A stretch of DNA of 64,000 nucleotides from an uncultured Pelagibacteraceae bacterium (GCA_902624045.1 CACNVX010000001.1:90529-154528), one strand, 5' to 3'; shown: positions 37,566 to 46,830, counted from the first letter of the stretch. Program-made: numbers and translations. Notes: a model not told the origin generated them from the letters alone.

Positions 37566-37964
37566 ATGCAAAAAGAACATAACCTTTCCAAAAATCAAAA
37601 AATTATTTTTGATCTTATTGATAAATCTGGTGGTCCTATGAAAGCTTATTCAATTCTTTTTAATGTTCAAAAAAAAGGTATCAAAGCTCCATTACAAGTT
37701 TATAGAGCGTTAGATAAGCTAGTTGAAATTGGAAAAATTCATAAGATCGAAAGTAGAAATGCTTTTATAGCTTGTCAAAATTCTAGCTGTCAGGTATCAA
37801 AAGCTACAGCATTTTCAATTTGTGAAAGTTGTGAAAATGTATCCGAAATAAGTAATTCAAAACTTTCAAAATATTTATCTAATTTTTCAGACAGTTCAGG
37901 TATGAAGTATAGCAAATATAATTTAGAATTTTTTGGATTATGTAAGAAATGTAAATCAAAATAA
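37566..37964 (+). CDS. zur: Zinc uptake regulator Zur, Fur family
   Basis: A 132-residue repressor. Winged-helix part: NQKIIFDLIDKSGGPMKAYSILFNVQKKGIKAPLQVYRALDKLVEIGKIHKIES. Metal part: FIACQNSSCQ, then the structural zinc cysteine pairs ICESCENVSE and GLCKKCKSK. The PLQVYRAL recognition helix and absence of the long His cluster point to Zur over Fur or Mur. It follows znuCB and overlaps the next gene by one base (TAATG), so that dehydrogenase shares its control. Confidence 0.93.
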   Translation: MQKEHNLSKNQKIIFDLIDKSGGPMKAYSILFNVQKKGIKAPLQVYRALDKLVEIGKIHKIESRNAFIACQNSSCQVSKATAFSICESCENVSEISNSKLSKYLSNFSDSSGMKYSKYNLEFFGLCKKCKSK

Positions 37965-38962
37965 TGAGTACAGTTTCATTAACTTTAGACAATATATTTG
38001 AATTAGCAAAAAAAACTCTTTTAGCTAATGGTTGTGATGATGAAACTGCATCAATTTTATCAGATTTAATTAGAAATGCAGAAAGAGATGGTTCTGTATC
38101 ACATGGTCTATTTAGATTACCAGCATATGTGACAGGACTTAAAAGTGGAAAGATTAATGGAAAGGGGAAACCTGAAGTAAAAAAAATATCTTCATCCGTA
38201 ATTAAAGTGGAAGGAAATAATTGTTTAGCACCTGTTGTTTTAAATAAAGGATTGCCTGAATTAGCAATGGCTGCAAAAGAAAATGGTGTTGCAGTATTAG
38301 CAATAAATAATTCACATCACATGGCTGCTATGTGGCCTGAAACAGAAAAGTTAGCAGATGAGGGTTTGGTAGCATTTGCATGTACATCTTACAAGCCCGC
38401 TGTAGCACCTGCTGGTGCTATAAAACCATTATTTGGAACAAACCCAATTTCATTTGCTTGGCCACGTCCAGGCAAAACACCAGTTGTTTATGATATGGCA
38501 ACAGCCTCAATGGCAATGGGAGAAGTTCAAGTTGCTAAAAGAGAAGGGCACAAAGTTCCACTTGGAACGGGGTTAACTAAAGATGGTAAAGAAACAACTG
38601 ATCCCGGGGAAATAGCTGACGGTGGAGTTTTATTACCTTTCGGTGGTTACAAGGGATCTGCAATTGCAATGATGGTAGAATTATTAGCAGGAGCACTAGT
38701 TGGAGATAATTTTAGTTTTGAAACTGCTGCTAAAGATAATAATGATGGTGGTCCTCCAAGTGGTGGTGAATTCATACTAGCCATTAATCCAGATAAAACA
38801 TCAGGTACTAATTGGCAAAAACATGCAGAAGAATTTTTTGGAAAAATGAAATCAATGGGCGAAGTAAGATTACCTGGAGAAAGACGTCATAAGAATAGAA
38901 AGGATACTGGCCCAAGAAATATTAACGAAGAATTAGTAAATAAAATTAAATCTTTAAGCTAA
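37964..38962 (+). CDS. Ldh_2-family NAD(P)-dependent malate/lactate-type dehydrogenase
   Basis: A 332-residue oxidoreductase of the Ldh_2 family (MdhA/YiaK/AllD and imino-acid reductase DpkA). The family blocks are SHGLFRLPAYVTGLKSG, NNSHHMAAMWP with the catalytic histidine, FGTNPISFAWPRPG, DMATASMAMGEV and LPFGGYKGSAIAMMVELLAGAL. The exact substrate (2-keto acid or cyclic imino acid) is not readable. It is coupled to zur, an unexpected partner, and its stop overlaps the 3' end of convergent xthA by nine bases. Confidence 0.9.
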   Translation: MSTVSLTLDNIFELAKKTLLANGCDDETASILSDLIRNAERDGSVSHGLFRLPAYVTGLKSGKINGKGKPEVKKISSSVIKVEGNNCLAPVVLNKGLPELAMAAKENGVAVLAINNSHHMAAMWPETEKLADEGLVAFACTSYKPAVAPAGAIKPLFGTNPISFAWPRPGKTPVVYDMATASMAMGEVQVAKREGHKVPLGTGLTKDGKETTDPGEIADGGVLLPFGGYKGSAIAMMVELLAGALVGDNFSFETAAKDNNDGGPPSGGEFILAINPDKTSGTNWQKHAEEFFGKMKSMGEVRLPGERRHKNRKDTGPRNINEELVNKIKSLS

Positions 38963-39730
38963 ATTAATCTCAATAGGTGTGTGATCAGAGGGCTTTTCTC
39001 TACCACGTGGATCTTTATTAATATTAATATCTTTAATTTGATCAATTATTGAGTTTGATACTAAAAAATGATCAATACGCATTCCATTATTTTTTTGCCA
39101 AGCACCTCTCATGTAATCCCAAAATGTATATCCTTCTTTATCTTCATGAAAATGCCTGTAGACATCATTAAAACCAAGATTAATCATTTCTCTAAATTTT
39201 TTTCTTATTTCAAGTCTGTATAAAGCATCGTTTTCAAAACTTTTAACATTGTAAACATCCTCAGCTGAAGGGATTATATTAAAATCACCTGCTAAAATAA
39301 TATTTGAATTTTTTTTAGATAAAGTTTTTAATTGTTTTATTAATTGATCAAGCCATTTTTTTTTATAATCATATTTTTCTGTATCAACTGGATTACCATT
39401 TGGCGTATAAATATTAATCAATTGTATATTTTTTTTCTTATATTCAAATTCTGCTGAAATTATTCTTGATTGTTTTAACTTATCCTTAATAAAATCCGTA
39501 TTGATATTTTTTAATTTATTTTTTGAGATGATCGCTACACCATTATAACTTTTTTGACCAAAAACATGACTTTCATAGTCCATTGATGAAAAATCATCAT
39601 ATGGAAAATTAACATCTTCAGTTTTGATTTCCTGCATCATTAAAATATCTGGCTTATATTTCAATAAATAGCTTTTAATATTTTCAATTCTTGCTCGTAC
39701 CGAGTTTACATTCCAAGATGAAATGAGCAT
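38954..39730 (-). CDS. xthA: Exodeoxyribonuclease III (AP endonuclease)
   Basis: Base-excision-repair nuclease cutting at abasic sites. Motifs: ISSWNVNSVRAR, MMQEIKTED with the metal glutamate, NIYTPNGNP, LAGDFNIIP and the terminal SDHTPIEI. The track starts it at 39760, but those extra residues (MWLWSFFLTL) lie inside erpA. ATG 39730 gives the usual start MLISSWNVNS and a one-base TAATG overlap with the erpA stop. Confidence 0.95.
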   Translation of the reverse strand: MLISSWNVNSVRARIENIKSYLLKYKPDILMMQEIKTEDVNFPYDDFSSMDYESHVFGQKSYNGVAIISKNKLKNINTDFIKDKLKQSRIISAEFEYKKKNIQLINIYTPNGNPVDTEKYDYKKKWLDQLIKQLKTLSKKNSNIILAGDFNIIPSAEDVYNVKSFENDALYRLEIRKKFREMINLGFNDVYRHFHEDKEGYTFWDYMRGAWQKNNGMRIDHFLVSNSIIDQIKDININKDPRGREKPSDHTPIEINLA

Positions 39731-40047
39731 TAAAGTGAGAAAGAAACTCCACAACCACACGAAGATTTGGTTTGTGGATTAGATATTTTGAATTGTTCAC
39801 CTATAAGTTCAGAAACATAATCAACCTCAGATCCTTTAAGTAAATCAGCCGAAGTTTTATCAATTAAAATATTTTGATAATTTAAATCATCATCTTGCTT
39901 TGAATTATCAAAAGTAAATTCATATTGAAAACCAGAGCATCCACCACCTTTTATAGCGATTCTAAAGAATGATCCTTTATCTTTTTTTGATAACAAATTG
40001 TCTATTTGTTTTAACGCTTTATCTGTAAATTTAATTTCTTTAATCAT
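39730..40047 (-). CDS. erpA: A-type iron-sulfur carrier (ErpA/IscA)
   Basis: Carries nascent Fe-S clusters to target enzymes. The 105 residues have all three conserved cysteines, in KGGGCSGFQYEF and SSCGCGVSF. It could supply nearby-encoded Fe-S enzymes such as LipA and IlvD. It is the first gene of erpA-xthA, divergent from dgt with about 50 bases between. ErpA and IscA cannot be told apart with certainty from sequence alone. Confidence 0.92.
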   Translation of the reverse strand: MIKEIKFTDKALKQIDNLLSKKDKGSFFRIAIKGGGCSGFQYEFTFDNSKQDDDLNYQNILIDKTSADLLKGSEVDYVSELIGEQFKISNPQTKSSCGCGVSFSL

Positions 40048-40097
40048 GTTTCAACACTGATAATACTAATATAATACTTAATTATTTAAATTAAAGG

Positions 40098-41216
40098 ATG
40101 AAAAAAGACACTTTGTTGGGCGTATTTAAAAGTAAGGGAAGACTTAATAAAGAGGCCAATTCTAAATATAGATCTCCTTTTCAACGTGACAGAGATCGTA
40201 TAATTCATAGCGCATCATTTAGAAGATTAAAGCATAAAACCCAGGTATTTGTTAACACAGAAGGGGATCATTTTAGAACAAGGATTACTCACTCAATTGA
40301 AGTTGCTCAAATAGCAAGATCGATTGCCAAGTACCTAAAATTAAATGAAGATTTGGCTGAAACTTTAAGTCTTGCTCATGACTTAGGACATACTCCATTT
40401 GGTCATGCTGGTGAGGACGCTTTAGATGAGTGCATGCAAGATTATGGTGGTTTTGATCATAATCTTCAAACACTCAGAATCGTCATGTTTTTAGAAAACA
40501 AATATTTCAAATTTGCTGGACTTAATTTAACCCTTGAAACATTAGAAGGACTTTTAAAACATAATGGACCAGTAGACGATATAAACATGATCAATAAACT
40601 AATAGGTTTAAAAGTTTTCAAAAATCAAATTAAATTTAATACTTATCCCTCACTAGAAGCACAAATATCAGCTATATCTGACGACATTGCTTATAATAAT
40701 CACGACATTCAAGATGGAATAAAAGCCAACTTATTTAAATTAGAGGAATTAGTTGAAATAGATTTTTTTAAAAATATTTATCAAAAATATAAAAATAAAA
40801 TTAATAAAAAAAATTATAAAATTGCTATTTATCAAATTATTAGAGACTCGATAGATATTATGATTAGAGATTTATTAAGTAATACAGAAAAAAATATTAA
40901 AAAATTAAAAATTAAGTCATTAAAAGATGTATCAAAATCAAGTCAATTAACAGTCTCATTTTCAGATAAAATAGAAAATTCAGAACAAGAAATTAGATCT
41001 TTTTTAAGACATAAGATGTACAATAACAAATCAGTTCTATACAAGAATCAAAGAGGAAAAATGATAATTAAGAAATTATTTAAAATAATTAAATCAAATC
41101 CAAGAAAATTTCTTACTAAAGAGCATTTGACTAAAGACAAATATAGAGCTATTTCAGATTTTATATCAGGTATGACAGATAGATATGCAATTAACCTTTA
41201 TAACGATAATAAATGA
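40098..41216 (+). CDS. dgt: dGTPase-like deoxynucleotide triphosphohydrolase
   Basis: An HD-domain hydrolase of 372 residues that splits dNTPs to deoxynucleoside and triphosphate. Features: FQRDRDRIIHSASFRRLKHKTQVF, RTRITHSIEVAQIAR and the HD pair LAHDLGHTPFGHAGEDAL, then ISDDIAYNNHDIQDG. It matches the shorter 'dGTPase-like type 2' branch. It overlaps argS by four bases, and erpA-dgt-argS order is common in alphaproteobacteria. Confidence 0.93.
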   Translation: MKKDTLLGVFKSKGRLNKEANSKYRSPFQRDRDRIIHSASFRRLKHKTQVFVNTEGDHFRTRITHSIEVAQIARSIAKYLKLNEDLAETLSLAHDLGHTPFGHAGEDALDECMQDYGGFDHNLQTLRIVMFLENKYFKFAGLNLTLETLEGLLKHNGPVDDINMINKLIGLKVFKNQIKFNTYPSLEAQISAISDDIAYNNHDIQDGIKANLFKLEELVEIDFFKNIYQKYKNKINKKNYKIAIYQIIRDSIDIMIRDLLSNTEKNIKKLKIKSLKDVSKSSQLTVSFSDKIENSEQEIRSFLRHKMYNNKSVLYKNQRGKMIIKKLFKIIKSNPRKFLTKEHLTKDKYRAISDFISGMTDRYAINLYNDNK

Positions 41217-42946
41217 ATATTTTTGAAATATATTTAGATAAAATTAAATCTATTATTGTTGAATTAAATAAAAAAAATCAACTTGTTATTCCAGAAAATT
41301 TTAACGGTATTAATGCTGAGATACCACCCCCAAAATTTGATTGTGATATTTCAACAAATGTTGCAATGGTTTTATCAAAACTAAATAAAACTTCTCCAAT
41401 ACAATTAGCTGAAAAACTTGTACCTGAAATTAAAAATAGTGACAATCAAATAGAAAATATATCTATTGCCAAACCTGGTTTCATTAATATTAAATTTAAA
41501 CCTTCTTTTTGGTCAAACTTTATCAAAGAAATTATTGATAACGCTGAAAAATTTGGAATTAATGAGAAAGAGAAAAAAAATAATTACTTAGTTGAATTCG
41601 TATCAGCCAACCCAACAGGACCTTTGCATGTTGGTCACTGTAGAGGAGCTATTTTAGGTGATGTCATATCCAATGTGTTAATATTTAATAAGCACAAGGT
41701 TACAAAAGAGTATTATGTAAATGATTATGGTAATCAAATCATAAATTTTACAAAATCTGTATATTTTAGGATTAGAGAGGTGAAATTTAATGAAACATTC
41801 CCTCAGGATAATCCTGATTTATATCCAGGAGATTACCTAATTGATTTTGCGAAAAATATAGTTTTAGATAATTCAGATCTAAATTTTGAAAATTATGATC
41901 AAATAAGCGATAAGTTAACAGCTTCATCTATTGATCAGGCTCTTCTTTTAATTAAAAAAAACCTTGAGAGCCTAGGAATTGATCATGATAATTTTGTTAG
42001 TGAAAAAAGCATTGTTTCAAACAACGAAGTTGAGAGTGTAATAAAATTTTTAGAAAAAAATAAATTTGTATATAAAGGAAAAATTAAAGCTCCAGCTGGA
42101 GAAGACGATAAAAACTGGGTAGAACGAGAACAATTACTTTTTAAATCTACTGATTTTGGTGATGATAAAGATAGAGCATTGCAAAAATCAGATGGAGCAT
42201 GGACTTATTTTGCAAGCGATGTTGCTTATCATAAAAACAAAGTTGACCGTAAATTTGATTATTTAATAAATATTCTTGGTGCAGACCATGCTGGTTATAT
42301 CAAAAGAATTTCATCCTCAGTTGAAGCTTTGTCAGGAAAAAAAGATAAATTGATCTGCAAAATTAGTCAGCTTGTAAAATTAATCAAAGATAACAAACCA
42401 TTTAAGATGTCTAAAAGAAAAGGTGATTATATAACAGTTGATGATTTAATTAAAGAAGTAGGAAAAGATGCAACTAGATTTATCATGCTTAACAGAAGTA
42501 GTGATGTTGAGCTAGATTTTGATTTTGATGCAGTAAAAGAAAAATCAAAAGATAATCCACTATATTACGTTCAATATTGTTATGCAAGAATTTCTTCTGT
42601 CTTTAGACATGTGGGTAAAGATTTAAATTCAAAAATTGAATTGAATGATTTTACTTTTGAATATTCAAACGATGAGATTAAAATTTTAAAAAAGATTTCA
42701 CAATGGCCAAAATGTATTGATGCTGCAAGTTCAAAACTAGAACCACATAGAATTCCTATTTATTTATATGAATTGGCATCAGAATTTCACTCATATTGGA
42801 ATCTTGGAAAACAAAATCCAGAAAAAAGATTTATTAATGATCAAAAAGTAGTTTCACCGGATAAATTAATTTTTTTAAAGGCAATATCTAATGTTGTAAA
42901 ATCTGGAATGGATATAGTTGGTGTAGATACACCAAATAAAATGTAA
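41213..42946 (+). CDS. argS: Arginyl-tRNA synthetase
   Basis: Class I synthetase of 577 residues. The HIGH-like motif is SANPTGPLHVGHCRGAILGD near residue 130 and the KMSKS-like loop FKMSKRKGDYITVDD. The Arg_tRNA_synt_N domain leads, and a DALR anticodon domain closes (YVQYCYARISSVFRH onward). tRNA-Arg(TCT), one of its substrates, is also in the window. It overlaps the following small gene by one base. Confidence 0.97.
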   Translation: MNIFEIYLDKIKSIIVELNKKNQLVIPENFNGINAEIPPPKFDCDISTNVAMVLSKLNKTSPIQLAEKLVPEIKNSDNQIENISIAKPGFINIKFKPSFWSNFIKEIIDNAEKFGINEKEKKNNYLVEFVSANPTGPLHVGHCRGAILGDVISNVLIFNKHKVTKEYYVNDYGNQIINFTKSVYFRIREVKFNETFPQDNPDLYPGDYLIDFAKNIVLDNSDLNFENYDQISDKLTASSIDQALLLIKKNLESLGIDHDNFVSEKSIVSNNEVESVIKFLEKNKFVYKGKIKAPAGEDDKNWVEREQLLFKSTDFGDDKDRALQKSDGAWTYFASDVAYHKNKVDRKFDYLINILGADHAGYIKRISSSVEALSGKKDKLICKISQLVKLIKDNKPFKMSKRKGDYITVDDLIKEVGKDATRFIMLNRSSDVELDFDFDAVKEKSKDNPLYYVQYCYARISSVFRHVGKDLNSKIELNDFTFEYSNDEIKILKKISQWPKCIDAASSKLEPHRIPIYLYELASEFHSYWNLGKQNPEKRFINDQKVVSPDKLIFLKAISNVVKSGMDIVGVDTPNKM

Positions 42947-43206
42947 TGCTAAAAGAAATTAAGTATTTAATCTTTATTCTTGTAATTTCTTCATTTATTT
43001 TTTTGACTGGTAGATATTATTTTTCAGATGAAAATAAAAAAAAATCATACAGATCTTATAAAAATAATGACGAAAAAATTAAAATATATTCAAAAAACTT
43101 ACCTATTTTGGAAAACGATACACAAAATATAATAGAATATGTCAAACAAACAAATAAAAAAAAGAAAAAAAAGTTTAATTTTTGGAAACTCTTAGAGAAT
43201 GATTAA
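42946..43206 (+). CDS. Short membrane-anchored protein in the SPOR slot
   Basis: An 86-residue protein I cannot assign to a domain. It has one N-terminal helix (YLIFILVISSFIFLTGRYYF) then a lysine- and asparagine-rich tail ending KKKKKKFNFWKLLEND. In many alphaproteobacteria a SPOR-domain peptidoglycan-binding protein sits between argS and nagZ. Position and topology match, but no SPOR domain is present, so this may be a reduced remnant. It overlaps both neighbours (one base, then eight), so it is probably translated. Confidence 0.7.
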   Translation: MLKEIKYLIFILVISSFIFLTGRYYFSDENKKKSYRSYKNNDEKIKIYSKNLPILENDTQNIIEYVKQTNKKKKKKFNFWKLLEND

Positions 43207-44149
43207 GAATAGAAGAGCCTTTATTGTTGGCTTAAAATCATCAAAATTATCAAGTAAAGAAATTATCTTTTTAAAGAAATATAGGCCATGGGGTATTATT
43301 TTATTTTCAAGAAATATAAACTCAATTAAACAAACTAAAAAATTAACCGATAGAATAAAAAAGATTTTTAAAGACAAGAAATACCCAATATTAATTGATC
43401 AAGAAGGTGGAAGGGTAAATCGATTAAGCAAAGTCGTTTCGTTTGATAATATGACCTCAGAATATTTTGGTAATTTATTCACTAAAGATAAGAAAAAATT
43501 TAATATTATTTATAAATTGTTTGTTGATAAAACATCCTATTTACTCAAATCGATTGGTGTAAATATAAATACTGTTCCTGTGTTAGATTTACGAGTTAAA
43601 GGAGCTAGTAATATTATTGGCAATAGGTCTTTTTCTAAAAATAATAAAATCATCTCTAAAATAGGGGATATTTGTATTAATTCTTTTCATCAAAACTCGA
43701 TTGGAACTGTGATTAAACATATACCTGGGCATGGATTGGCAAAAGTGGATAGTCATAAATTTACCCCTGTAGTTACGAAAAATATTAATTATTTAAATAA
43801 AAATGACTTTTTTCCATTCAAAAAAAAACATAGTTATTTCGCAATGACAGCACATGTAATATATCGAAGTATAGATAAGTTAAATACCGCTACACACTCA
43901 AAAAAAATTATAAATTTAATAAGAAAGAAAATTGGCTTTAAAAACATTTTGATTTCAGATGATTTATCAATGAGGAGTTTAAAAGATAATTTAAAAACTA
44001 ATACAATCAAAACATTTAGTGCAGGTTGTAATCTTGCTCTTCATTGTAATGGTATATTATCAGAAATGAAGGTGGTTGGTGATAATTCACCTATCGTTAA
44101 TAACTTTATTATTAAAAAAACATCGCAATTTTATAAAATTTTAAGTTAA
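43199..44149 (+). CDS. nagZ: Beta-N-acetylhexosaminidase, family GH3
   Basis: Cytoplasmic peptidoglycan-recycling enzyme. The 316 residues include the GH3 motif LIDQEGGRVNRL, GNRSFSKN, the catalytic histidine loop KHIPGHGLAKVDSHKF, and the nucleophile region ILISDDLSMRSL. It is near the low end of NagZ length, with a shortened C-terminus. Part of argS-stub-nagZ-scpA-scpB-tat. Confidence 0.93.
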   Translation: MIKNRRAFIVGLKSSKLSSKEIIFLKKYRPWGIILFSRNINSIKQTKKLTDRIKKIFKDKKYPILIDQEGGRVNRLSKVVSFDNMTSEYFGNLFTKDKKKFNIIYKLFVDKTSYLLKSIGVNINTVPVLDLRVKGASNIIGNRSFSKNNKIISKIGDICINSFHQNSIGTVIKHIPGHGLAKVDSHKFTPVVTKNINYLNKNDFFPFKKKHSYFAMTAHVIYRSIDKLNTATHSKKIINLIRKKIGFKNILISDDLSMRSLKDNLKTNTIKTFSAGCNLALHCNGILSEMKVVGDNSPIVNNFIIKKTSQFYKILS

Positions 44150-44158
44150 TATCTAAAC

Positions 44159-44902
44159 ATGTCTATCTCTGATTCTGCATTATTTAATGTCGATATAAGT
44201 AATTACAATGGTCCTTTAGATGTACTATTAGATTTGGCCAAAGCTCAAAAAGTAGATCTTGAAGAGATATCAATTACAAAGTTAGCAGATCAATTTCATG
44301 ATTATATTACTAATGAAAAAAATTTAAATTTAGAAATAGCCTCTGAATATTTATTAATGGCGACTTGGTTGGCATACTTAAAATCTAAATTACTACTTCC
44401 AGGTACTCCAGAAGAAGAATTTAAAGTTCAAGAAGTTGCTGAAAAATTAAAATTACAACTCAAAAAATTAGAATTAATAAGATTACTTTCTGAACAAATG
44501 CTTAAAAGAAAACGATTAGGAAGAGAAATTCGATCGAGAGGAATGAAAGGAAATATAAGATCTATTTACAGCGCAGAATATAATTTAAGTTTATTTGAAC
44601 TTCTTAAGTCTTATTCAACATTTATTATGACCAAAGATTTTCAAAAAATGAATATTCCTAAATTACCAGTATTTACTGCAGAAGATGGAATTAAAACAAT
44701 TAGAGAATTTTTTGGAAAATTAATTGATTGGAAAAAACTAGATGATTTAATACCTAAAAATTTCAAAAGTGATTCAAAATATAAAAGAACCGGAAAAGCA
44801 GGAATATTCGCTGGTTCGTTAGAATTAGTTAAAGAAGGAAACCTAACTATTAAACAAGATAAATTGTTTGACGATATTTATGTAAAAGAAAACAATGATT
44901 AA
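44159..44902 (+). CDS. scpA: Segregation and condensation protein A
   Basis: Kleisin subunit of the SMC-ScpAB condensin. The 247 residues begin with the typical YNGPLDVLLDLAKAQKVDLEEISITKLADQFHDYI and continue with EYLLMATWLAYLKSKLLLP. A C-terminal winged-helix portion follows. It starts ten bases after nagZ and overlaps scpB by eight bases. The SMC protein itself is not in the window. Confidence 0.95.
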   Translation: MSISDSALFNVDISNYNGPLDVLLDLAKAQKVDLEEISITKLADQFHDYITNEKNLNLEIASEYLLMATWLAYLKSKLLLPGTPEEEFKVQEVAEKLKLQLKKLELIRLLSEQMLKRKRLGREIRSRGMKGNIRSIYSAEYNLSLFELLKSYSTFIMTKDFQKMNIPKLPVFTAEDGIKTIREFFGKLIDWKKLDDLIPKNFKSDSKYKRTGKAGIFAGSLELVKEGNLTIKQDKLFDDIYVKENND

Positions 44903-45596
44903 AAAAGAAAAAATTTCAAAGAATAATATTTTAAAATTTCCAACTAAATTAACTGATTTGGAAAAAGAAATTGAAGCAGTAATTTTTGCTGCTGCTGAGC
45001 CATTAGATGTTGATACAATTGAAAGCAAAATTACAAAAAAAGGAAATATTTCTAAATCACTAGATAAGTTACAGCAAGAATATTCTAAACGAGGAATTAA
45101 TCTAGTTTGTATTAAAGAAAAGTGGTCCTTTAGAACTTCTCCTAACTTGTCAAACATCATGTCACAAGAAAGGACAGTTGAAAAAAAACTGTCCAGAGCT
45201 GCAGTTGAGACTTTGGCTATAATTGTATATCATCAGCCTGTTACAAGGGCAGAGATTGAAGAAATAAGAGGTGTTGCTTTTGGTACAAATACTCTTGAAA
45301 TATTGATGGAACTAAATTGGGTGAAGCCAAGTGGTCGTAAAGATCTGCCAGGTAGACCCATACAATATGTTTCAACAGACGATTTTTTAAGTCATTTTAA
45401 TCTACAAAAATTATCAGATTTACCTACAGTTGACGAACTTGGTGCGGCTGGTCTTATTGATAGATCTAGTGTTGATAATGCGATTTTTGGAACTGGTAAA
45501 TTTTACAAAGAAAAACAAGAAGAAAAAAAAGAGGATATCTATTCTAATATAGATGAGATGTTAAATAGTACTCTTGATGCAGAAGAGAAAGATTAG
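44895..45596 (+). CDS. scpB: Segregation and condensation protein B
   Basis: A dimeric winged-helix partner of ScpA. The 233 residues carry EKEIEAVIFAAAEPLDVDTI, then LSRAAVETLAIIVYHQPVTRAEIEEIRGVAFGTNTLEILMELNWV and GRKDLPGRPIQYVSTDDFL, diagnostic for ScpB. A low-complexity acidic tail of about 50 residues ends it. Coupled to scpA. Confidence 0.95.
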   Translation: MIKKEKISKNNILKFPTKLTDLEKEIEAVIFAAAEPLDVDTIESKITKKGNISKSLDKLQQEYSKRGINLVCIKEKWSFRTSPNLSNIMSQERTVEKKLSRAAVETLAIIVYHQPVTRAEIEEIRGVAFGTNTLEILMELNWVKPSGRKDLPGRPIQYVSTDDFLSHFNLQKLSDLPTVDELGAAGLIDRSSVDNAIFGTGKFYKEKQEEKKEDIYSNIDEMLNSTLDAEEKD

Positions 45597-45642
45597 CAAA
45601 AAAGTAACTTTTAAATTAATCGTAAAAAGGTTATAAGTTTTT

Positions 45643-45843
45643 ATGAGCATAGGAATTTGGCAAATTGCAATCGTAGTTATATTAGTAGTCTTATTATTTG
45701 GACGAGGAAAAATTTCTAGTCTAATGGGAGATGTAGCCAAGGGAATTAAAAGTTTTAAAAAAGGGATGGCGTCAGACGTAACTGACGATACAGAGCCGAA
45801 AAATATTTCCGACGAAAATAAAGACTCAGAAAATAAAGATTAA
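45643..45843 (+). CDS. tatA: Twin-arginine translocase subunit TatA
   Basis: A 66-residue protein: one helix ([20 protein letters not shown]), an amphipathic helix with the hallmark [25 protein letters not shown], and a charged tail. TatA oligomers form the transport path for folded proteins. First of tatA-tatB-tatC, 46 bases after scpB, the usual alphaproteobacterial location. Confidence 0.94.
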   Translation: MSIGIWQIAIVVILVVLLFGRGKISSLMGDVAKGIKSFKKGMASDVTDDTEPKNISDENKDSENKD

Positions 45844-45848
45844 ATCAC

Positions 45849-46070
45849 ATGCCTACTATAGGTTGGTTTGAGATATTAATAGTAGTTGGTATTGCAATTG
45901 TTGTGCTTGGTCCAAAAGATTTTCCAATAATGTTAAAAAAAGCTGGTTCTTGGATTGGCACAGCTAAAAGATATGTAAGCAGTATTCAAAATGAAGTTTC
46001 TAATTTAGAAATTGATGAAGAGAAAATTGATAATGAAATAAAAAAAGAAACTAAAAAAGATGAGCAATGA
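45849..46070 (+). CDS. tatB: Twin-arginine translocase subunit TatB
   Basis: A 73-residue protein with the TatB-type start MPTIGWFEILIVVGIAIVVLGPKDFP (glutamate in the helix, then LGPKDFP) and an amphipathic helix with KKAGSWIGTAKRYVSSIQNEV. It is less than half the length of E. coli TatB (171 residues) because the variable C-terminal tail is nearly gone. It overlaps tatC by 11 bases. Confidence 0.92.
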   Translation: MPTIGWFEILIVVGIAIVVLGPKDFPIMLKKAGSWIGTAKRYVSSIQNEVSNLEIDEEKIDNEIKKETKKDEQ

Positions 46071-46830
46071 GGAAAATGAAGGTGGATTTGTTAGCCATCT
46101 AACAGAATTAAGAAAAAGATTGATACATAGTTTTGTATTTCTAATATTCTTTTTTATTATTTGCTATATATTTGCAGAACATATTTATGGATTTCTAGTT
46201 GATCCATTTGCTCAAGCTGTAAAAGATGATGGATCCGATAGAAGGCTTATTTTTACGGCGTTACAAGAAACTTTTTTAACGTATATTAAGGTATCTTTTT
46301 TCACTGCATTTTTTGTGACTTGTCCATTTATTCTCACGCAAATATGGAAATTTATTGCGCCAGGTTTATACAAACATGAAAAGATTGCTATACTCCCATA
46401 TCTTGTATTGACACCCATTCTTTTCTTTTTAGGAGGTATGCTTGTTTACTATTTAATAATGCCTTTGGCTATTAAATTCTTTTTATCATTCGAAAGCACA
46501 GGAATGTCAACAAGTCTTCCAATTCAATTAGAAGCAAAAGTAAATGAATACTTGTCACTTGTTATGAAGTTAATTTTTGCGTTTGGAATCAGTTTTCAAC
46601 TACCAATAGTTTTAAGTTTGTTAGCAAGAATAGGTATTGTTGATAGTCAATTTCTAAAAGATAGAAGAAAGTATGTTGTTGTAATTATATTTGCTACCGC
46701 CGCATTGCTAACACCGCCAGATCCAATTACTCAAATAGGTTTAGCTATACCATTATTAATTTTATATGAATTATCAATATTTTCAGTAAAATTTATAGAG
46801 AACAAAAATTTAGAAAAAACTGATGCATAA
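46060..46830 (+). CDS. tatC: Twin-arginine translocase subunit TatC
   Basis: Six-helix receptor for twin-arginine signals. The 256 residues open with the conserved FVSHLTELRKRLIHSFVF and include LTQIWKFIAPGLYKHEK, FLGGMLVYYLIMPLAIKFF, FGISFQLPIVL and TPPDPITQIGLAIPLLILYELSIF. A complete Tat system is thus encoded here. A candidate Tat substrate, the M48 lipoprotein, lies 15 kb downstream. It overlaps serS by eight bases. Confidence 0.96.
   Translation: MSNEENEGGFVSHLTELRKRLIHSFVFLIFFFIICYIFAEHIYGFLVDPFAQAVKDDGSDRRLIFTALQETFLTYIKVSFFTAFFVTCPFILTQIWKFIAPGLYKHEKIAILPYLVLTPILFFLGGMLVYYLIMPLAIKFFLSFESTGMSTSLPIQLEAKVNEYLSLVMKLIFAFGISFQLPIVLSLLARIGIVDSQFLKDRRKYVVVIIFATAALLTPPDPITQIGLAIPLLILYELSIFSVKFIENKNLEKTDA

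Noticed and set aside
39731-39760. Extended xthA start at 39760
   Set aside because: The extra residues lie within the erpA coding end, while ATG 39730 gives the family start and a TAATG overlap.
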